DNA from: Acidimicrobiaceae bacterium | Lineage (GTDB): Bacteria > Actinomycetota > Acidimicrobiia > Acidimicrobiales > Salinilacustritrichaceae | DNA length: 9,113 nucleotides | NCBI GenBank assembly: GCA_003476595.1 | Contig: DMTU01000101.1 | Location: 1-9,113 of the forward strand | Direction of reading: 5' to 3' | Notes under the pieces: generated by a model | What the model was told of the DNA's origin: nothing | What the model saw: the letters and a program-made list of their open reading frames with translations, nothing else | The model's database searches: none | Translations under genes and position numbers: made by a program | In this document: positions 5,546 to 9,113 of the stretch, in pieces | Position numbering within the stretch: the first letter of the stretch is position 1 | Layout of the letters: every line of letters begins with the position of its first letter

Positions 5546-7024
5546 CTAGAAGTGCTTGGTGGACACCACGACCTGGACCTCGGTGCCGTGGCGGGTGCCG
5601 GACTCGTGCACCCGGCGCATCGTGATGTCGCCGGCGAGCTCGGTCTCCACCAGGGTCCGCACGATGGACAGCCCGAGGCCGGTGGACGCGTCGAGGTCGA
5701 AGCCCTCGGGGATGCCCACGCCGTTGTCGGTGACCCGCACCGTCAGCTGGTCCTCCTCCCGCTCCAGCAGGACGTCGACGTAGCCGGGCTCCTCGGCGAG
5801 GTCGACCTCCTCCGGGAAGGCGTGGTCGACCGCGTTCTGCAGCAGCTCGTTGAGCACCACCGACAGCGAGGTCGCCGGGGCCGCTGGGATCGTCCCCGCC
5901 TCGCCCGAGAACCGCACGCGGAAGGGCCGGTCCGGGTTCATCAGGCTCTCGTCCACCATGCGGGACAGCTCGCGGGCGATCTCCACGAACGGGACGTCGT
6001 CGCCGGCCTCGCGGGAGAGGATCTCGTGGACCACGGCGATGGAGCGGATGCGCCGGGCCGACTCCTCGATGGCGGCCTTGGCCTCCGCCGAGTCGAGGCG
6101 GCGGCCCTGCAGGCGCAGCAGCGAGGAGATGGTCTGCAGGTTGTTCTTCACCCGGTGGTGGATCTCCCGGATGGTGGCGTCCTTGGACAGCAGGAGCCGG
6201 TCCCGCCGGCGCAGCTCGGAGATGTCACGCACGAGCACCACGGCACCCGACACCTCGCCCCGGTCGGTGATCGGCAGGCAGCGGAACACGACGGTGATCT
6301 CGCTGCCCCGCTCCACCTCCACCACGGTGGGCTGGCGCTTGTGGAACGCCAGGCGCACCGCGCTCTCGTCGAGACCGAGCTCGCCGAAGCGCAGGCCCTC
6401 CGCGTTGGCGTGCACGCCGACGCGGTGGAACGCCGACACCGCGTTCGGGGACGCGTACTCGACCCGGCCGGCGGGATCGACGAGCAGCACGCCGTCGCCC
6501 ACCCGGGGGGCCTCGGCGGTGTCGTCCTTGTCCTCGTAGGGGAAGTCGCCCGACGCGATCATGCGGGCGAAGCGGTTGAAGATGTCGAGGTAGGTGCGCT
6601 CGAGCTCGCCGTGCTGCCGGCCGATGGACGGCGCCGCCTCCCGGGTCAGGACCCCGATCACCTTGCCCTCGCGCCGAACGGGCACGCACAGGACCCGCAC
6701 CCGCTCGCGCACGACCGACAGGTGGATCTCGCCTTCGATGATCTCGCCGTTGCGGTAGGACCGGGCCACCAGCGGGCGCTCGTCCTCGTCGAGGCGGGTG
6801 CCGACCCAGTCGCCCCGGTAGACGGTCTGGCCCGTGGTCGGCCGCACCTGGGCCAGCACCACGAACTCCCCGCCGTCGAAGTCCCCGACGGGTGCGAACA
6901 GCAGCAGGTCGGAGAAGCAGAAGTCGGCGAGCAGGCCCCAGGACGCGGCGAGCCGCTGCAGCTGCTGGGCCTGCGAGGTGTCCAGCGGCGTGAGCGTCCT
7001 GGCCAGCTCGATGAGGGAGGCCAT
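5546..7024 (-). CDS. pdtaS: PdtaS-type soluble sensor histidine kinase
   Basis: A cytosolic sensor kinase of 492 residues. An N-terminal GAF-like domain (about 20-160) is followed by a PAS domain (about 170-270), a HisKA_2 dimerisation/phosphoacceptor region with EIHHRVKNNLQ (288-298, likely phospho-His290), and a HATPase_c domain. The ATPase has its N-box at LNELLQNAVDH (391-401), DNGVGIPEG (433-441) and TGLGLSIV (448-455). There is no membrane segment. M. tuberculosis PdtaS (Rv3220c) has the same architecture and phosphorylates PdtaR, an ANTAR regulator that binds RNA; no ANTAR gene is in this window. Cysteines occur only at 36, 113 and 249. I chose the ATG at 7024, 19 bases after the upstream ATPase stop; an extension to 7129 would overlap that gene and gives non-conserved sequence. 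It is the last gene of an operon with two Get3-like ATPases. Confidence 0.92.
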   Translation of the reverse strand: MASLIELARTLTPLDTSQAQQLQRLAASWGLLADFCFSDLLLFAPVGDFDGGEFVVLAQVRPTTGQTVYRGDWVGTRLDEDERPLVARSYRNGEIIEGEIHLSVVRERVRVLCVPVRREGKVIGVLTREAAPSIGRQHGELERTYLDIFNRFARMIASGDFPYEDKDDTAEAPRVGDGVLLVDPAGRVEYASPNAVSAFHRVGVHANAEGLRFGELGLDESAVRLAFHKRQPTVVEVERGSEITVVFRCLPITDRGEVSGAVVLVRDISELRRRDRLLLSKDATIREIHHRVKNNLQTISSLLRLQGRRLDSAEAKAAIEESARRIRSIAVVHEILSREAGDDVPFVEIARELSRMVDESLMNPDRPFRVRFSGEAGTIPAAPATSLSVVLNELLQNAVDHAFPEEVDLAEEPGYVDVLLEREEDQLTVRVTDNGVGIPEGFDLDASTGLGLSIVRTLVETELAGDITMRRVHESGTRHGTEVQVVVSTKHF

Positions 7025-7043
7025 CAGCGGCTCTTCGGAGCGG

Positions 7044-8210
7044 TCATCGCCAGATCTGCTCGCCCATGCGGACGAGCCCGGCGAGGTCGTGGATGTCGCT
7101 GTCGAAGTACGGCACGGTGGCGAGCACATCCGGCGTCCGCCCGAGCTCCTTGCGCTGCTCGGCTTCGCGGCTGGCCACGACCCGGAAGTTGAGGAAGCTC
7201 TGGCTGATCTCGGCCACGACCCGCGCCGCGGCCTCCGGGTCGCCCAGGTCGTCGAGCGCAGCGGCCGCGGCCTGCGGGTCGGCGCCGAGGCGGCTGGCCG
7301 CTTCGGCCGCGCCCGAGTCGAGCAGGTAGGACGGCAGCACCTTGTTGAGCACGACGGCTCCGAGGTGGAAGCGCCGCTCCTCCAGGGCCGACATGAAGTA
7401 CTCGGCCTCCCGCAGCGGGGCCGACTCGAGCGTGCTCACCACCACGAACGTCGTGCGCTTGTCCTCGAGCACCCGCTGGACGGCGCGGGCCCGCTCGACG
7501 AAGCCGTCGTACATGGTCTGGAAGAGGAGGAAGAACTCGGCGATGTCCTCGAGGAACGCGGAGCCGAGGATGGTGTCGGCGACCTTGTAGAACGGCTTCG
7601 TCGCCATGTTCACCAGGCGGGACCGGTAGGGCACGGTGAGCCAGCGCAGCAGCCGGGACGAGAAGAAGTCCGCCATGCGCTCGGGGGCCTCGAGGAAGTC
7701 GAGCGCGTTGCGGGTGGGCGGGGTGTCGACGATCACCAGGTCGTAGCGACCCGACGCGTGGATCTCGTAGAGCCGCTCCATGGCGATGTAGTCGTGGCTC
7801 TGCACGAACCGCCCGGTGATGTTCGCGTACAGCGGGTTCGACAGGATCGCGTCGCGGGTCTTGGCGTCGGGGGCGTGCTGGCGCACGAGGTCGTCCCAGG
7901 ACTGCTTGGTGTCGAGCATCGCCGCCCACAGCTCGCCCTGGCACTCGATGCCCGCATCGGCGAAGGCCGAGTCCGGGACCCGGGTCTCGACGTTGCCGAA
8001 GGACTCGAGGCCGAGGGCGTTCGCGAGGCGGCGAGCCGGGTCGACGGTGACGACGAGGACCTTGCCGCCGAGCCGGGCCGCAGCCATCGCGCCGGCTGCC
8101 GCCGCCGTGGTGGTCTTGCCCACCCCGCCGGAGCCGCAGCAGATCACGATCTCCTTGGCGGCGAGCAGCTGCTCGAGGGTGCCGGCGGCCCGGCGCGTCG
8201 TGCGGGCCAT
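7044..8210 (-). CDS. Get3/ArsA-family ATPase, downstream paralogue (Rv3680-like)
   Basis: A P-loop ATPase of the ArsA/Get3 branch of the SIMIBI class, 388 residues, close to the length I recall for M. tuberculosis Rv3680. The Walker A loop is CGSGGVGKTTT (25-35). The signature lysine of the deviant motif (KGGVGKT) is Ser27 here. Switch-like VTVDPARR lies at 55-61, DTPPTRNALDFL (162-173) corresponds to the ArsA DTAP segment, and VVLNKVLPSYLLDSG (286-300) is also family-like. Cysteines are only at 24, 25 and 90; the arsenite-binding cysteines of ArsA and the CxxC zinc motif of Get3 are absent, so arsenite pumping is unlikely. Its ATG overlaps the upstream stop by one base (TGATG), implying coupled translation. 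It probably pairs with the upstream paralogue. In mycobacteria this pair has been called Get3-like; the client is unknown. Confidence 0.88.
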   Translation of the reverse strand: MARTTRRAAGTLEQLLAAKEIVICCGSGGVGKTTTAAAAGAMAAARLGGKVLVVTVDPARRLANALGLESFGNVETRVPDSAFADAGIECQGELWAAMLDTKQSWDDLVRQHAPDAKTRDAILSNPLYANITGRFVQSHDYIAMERLYEIHASGRYDLVIVDTPPTRNALDFLEAPERMADFFSSRLLRWLTVPYRSRLVNMATKPFYKVADTILGSAFLEDIAEFFLLFQTMYDGFVERARAVQRVLEDKRTTFVVVSTLESAPLREAEYFMSALEERRFHLGAVVLNKVLPSYLLDSGAAEAASRLGADPQAAAAALDDLGDPEAAARVVAEISQSFLNFRVVASREAEQRKELGRTPDVLATVPYFDSDIHDLAGLVRMGEQIWR

Positions 8211-9113
8211 CAGAAGCCCAGCTCCTCGCCGAGGTGCCCGGCGATGCGGTTGGTGGCCCGGACCCCGTGGCTGCGCTGGAACAGGTAGGGCACGTACAGC
8301 ATCTCGGTGCCGGCCAGCTCGGTGCGCAGCTTCTGCAGGTGCCCGGCCCGGGAGCGTCGCAGGCTCACGGCCAGCTCCGCCGCGTCGAGGATCGGCTCCA
8401 CCGGACCGCCACCGACCTCTGCGAGGGCGGCGATGAGACCGTCGTCGTGGCGGAGCCGTTCGAACAGCGCCTCCTCGCCGGCGTTGAACAGCTCGGGCAG
8501 CACCCGGTTCACCACGACGGCGGCCAGCTCTACCACCGTCTCCTCCCGCAGCCGTCCGGCGAGCTCGATGGTCTCCTGCACCGGCATCTCCTCCGGTGCG
8601 GCCACGATCACGACGCCGGTCTGGGTCGGGTCACCGAGGATGTCGAGCATCCAGCCCGTCTGGTCCCGGACCAGGCCGACCTGCACCAGCTCGTTGATGG
8701 CGTCGGGTGCGGCGAGCTGGCCCACGATGTGGCCGCTGGCCGACGCGTCGACGACGACGAGGTCGTAGTGCTGCTCGCGCACCTCCCACGTCAGCTTGCC
8801 GACGGTGAGGATCTCCTTCACCCCGGGGGCCGCCGTGGCCACGAAGTCGAAGGTCCGGGCGAGCGGCCCGATGCGGGCGATCACCGGGATCTTGAGCTGG
8901 AGGCTCAGGTACTCCTTGAGCGACTCCTCGGTGTTCATCGACATCGCCGAGAGGTTCTCGGAGATCGGCAGCGGGTCGAAGCCGGTGCGGCCGGCCTCGA
9001 AGAAGTCCGACAGGTTCCCCTTCGCGTCGACCTCGCAGACGAGGGTGCGTTTGCCGTGGTCCGCGGCGAGCGTGCCCAGCGCGGCGGCGATGGTGGTCTT
9101 GCCCACCCCGCCC
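8210..9113 (-). CDS. Get3/ArsA-family ATPase, upstream paralogue (Rv3679-like), 5' end cut
   Basis: The first gene of the minus-strand operon in view; its N-terminus lies beyond the window. The visible part begins inside the Walker A loop as GGVGKTT, so probably only some tens of residues are missing. VDAKGN follows about 20 residues after the P-loop. VVVDASASGHIVGQL takes the place of the ArsA/Get3 DTAPTGH segment, and VVVNRVLPELF resembles the C-terminal family motif. The C-terminus ends with PYLFQRSHGVRATNRIAGHLGEELGF-type sequence, with Pro-Tyr-Leu and His conserved in the family. Whether it has the signature lysine missing from its partner cannot be seen. Its stop overlaps the next start by one base. 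Two adjacent, diverged paralogues suggest a heterodimer. No arsenic-resistance gene is nearby. Confidence 0.87.
   Translation of the reverse strand, partial: GGVGKTTIAAALGTLAADHGKRTLVCEVDAKGNLSDFFEAGRTGFDPLPISENLSAMSMNTEESLKEYLSLQLKIPVIARIGPLARTFDFVATAAPGVKEILTVGKLTWEVREQHYDLVVVDASASGHIVGQLAAPDAINELVQVGLVRDQTGWMLDILGDPTQTGVVIVAAPEEMPVQETIELAGRLREETVVELAAVVVNRVLPELFNAGEEALFERLRHDDGLIAALAEVGGGPVEPILDAAELAVSLRRSRAGHLQKLRTELAGTEMLYVPYLFQRSHGVRATNRIAGHLGEELGF

Noticed and set aside
5489..7192. A 567-codon open frame on the plus strand, opposite pdtaS
   Set aside because: It crosses the terminator hairpin and the next gene boundary, is low in complexity (His, Asp, Gly, Leu), and has no motif. The kinase motifs on the minus strand are unmistakable.
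6834..8288. A 484-codon plus-strand open frame across the ATPase genes
   Set aside because: Composition is antisense-like, and it spans the ends of three real minus-strand genes.
7044..9113. Arsenic resistance operon
   Set aside because: The ATPases are ArsA-like, but the metal-binding cysteines are missing and there is no arsB, arsC, arsD or arsR nearby.

Overview
The window is GC-rich DNA from a member of the Actinomycetota. WhiB proteins are confined to that phylum, two genes start with GTG, and several genes match mycobacterial counterparts. The overall look suggests a deep-branching class such as Acidimicrobiia, but the class is only a guess.

Layout. Positions 1-1022 (minus) hold a subtilisin-like S8 protease whose C-terminus runs off the window inside a tandem tryptophan-rich pentapeptide repeat. 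A roughly 480-base gap follows, with several inverted repeats and the likely terminator of the next operon. Positions 1504-3280 (minus) carry etfB-etfA, the two subunits of electron transfer flavoprotein. Divergent from it, 3336-4268 (plus) encodes a diacylglycerol/sphingosine kinase-family lipid kinase. Facing that, 4285-4974 (minus) encodes a glycerophosphodiester phosphodiesterase. Positions 5156-5458 (plus) encode a WhiB1-like iron-sulfur regulator. Its leader contains a candidate sigma-70-type promoter and a perfect CRP-type palindrome. Two hairpins separate it from a convergent three-gene operon on the minus strand, which reads from the right edge: a Get3/ArsA-family ATPase (cut by the window end), a second Get3/ArsA-family ATPase overlapping it by one base, and a soluble PdtaS-type sensor histidine kinase.

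How the genes may work together. The left and centre are housekeeping energy and lipid metabolism: ETF collects electrons from acyl-CoA dehydrogenases, while the lipid kinase and the phosphodiesterase handle glycerolipid head groups and turnover. The right half is a regulatory cluster. The convergent whiB1/pdtaS pair matches the M. tuberculosis arrangement Rv3219/Rv3220c, and the CRP site matches the known cAMP-CRP control of whiB1 there. In M. tuberculosis the paired Get3-like ATPases Rv3679-Rv3680 lie elsewhere, next to whiB4. Here such a pair is joined directly to pdtaS opposite a whiB1-like gene, so this locus appears to combine two WhiB-associated modules. That link is the most interesting feature. 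No phage, insertion sequence, CRISPR array or RNA gene was seen.
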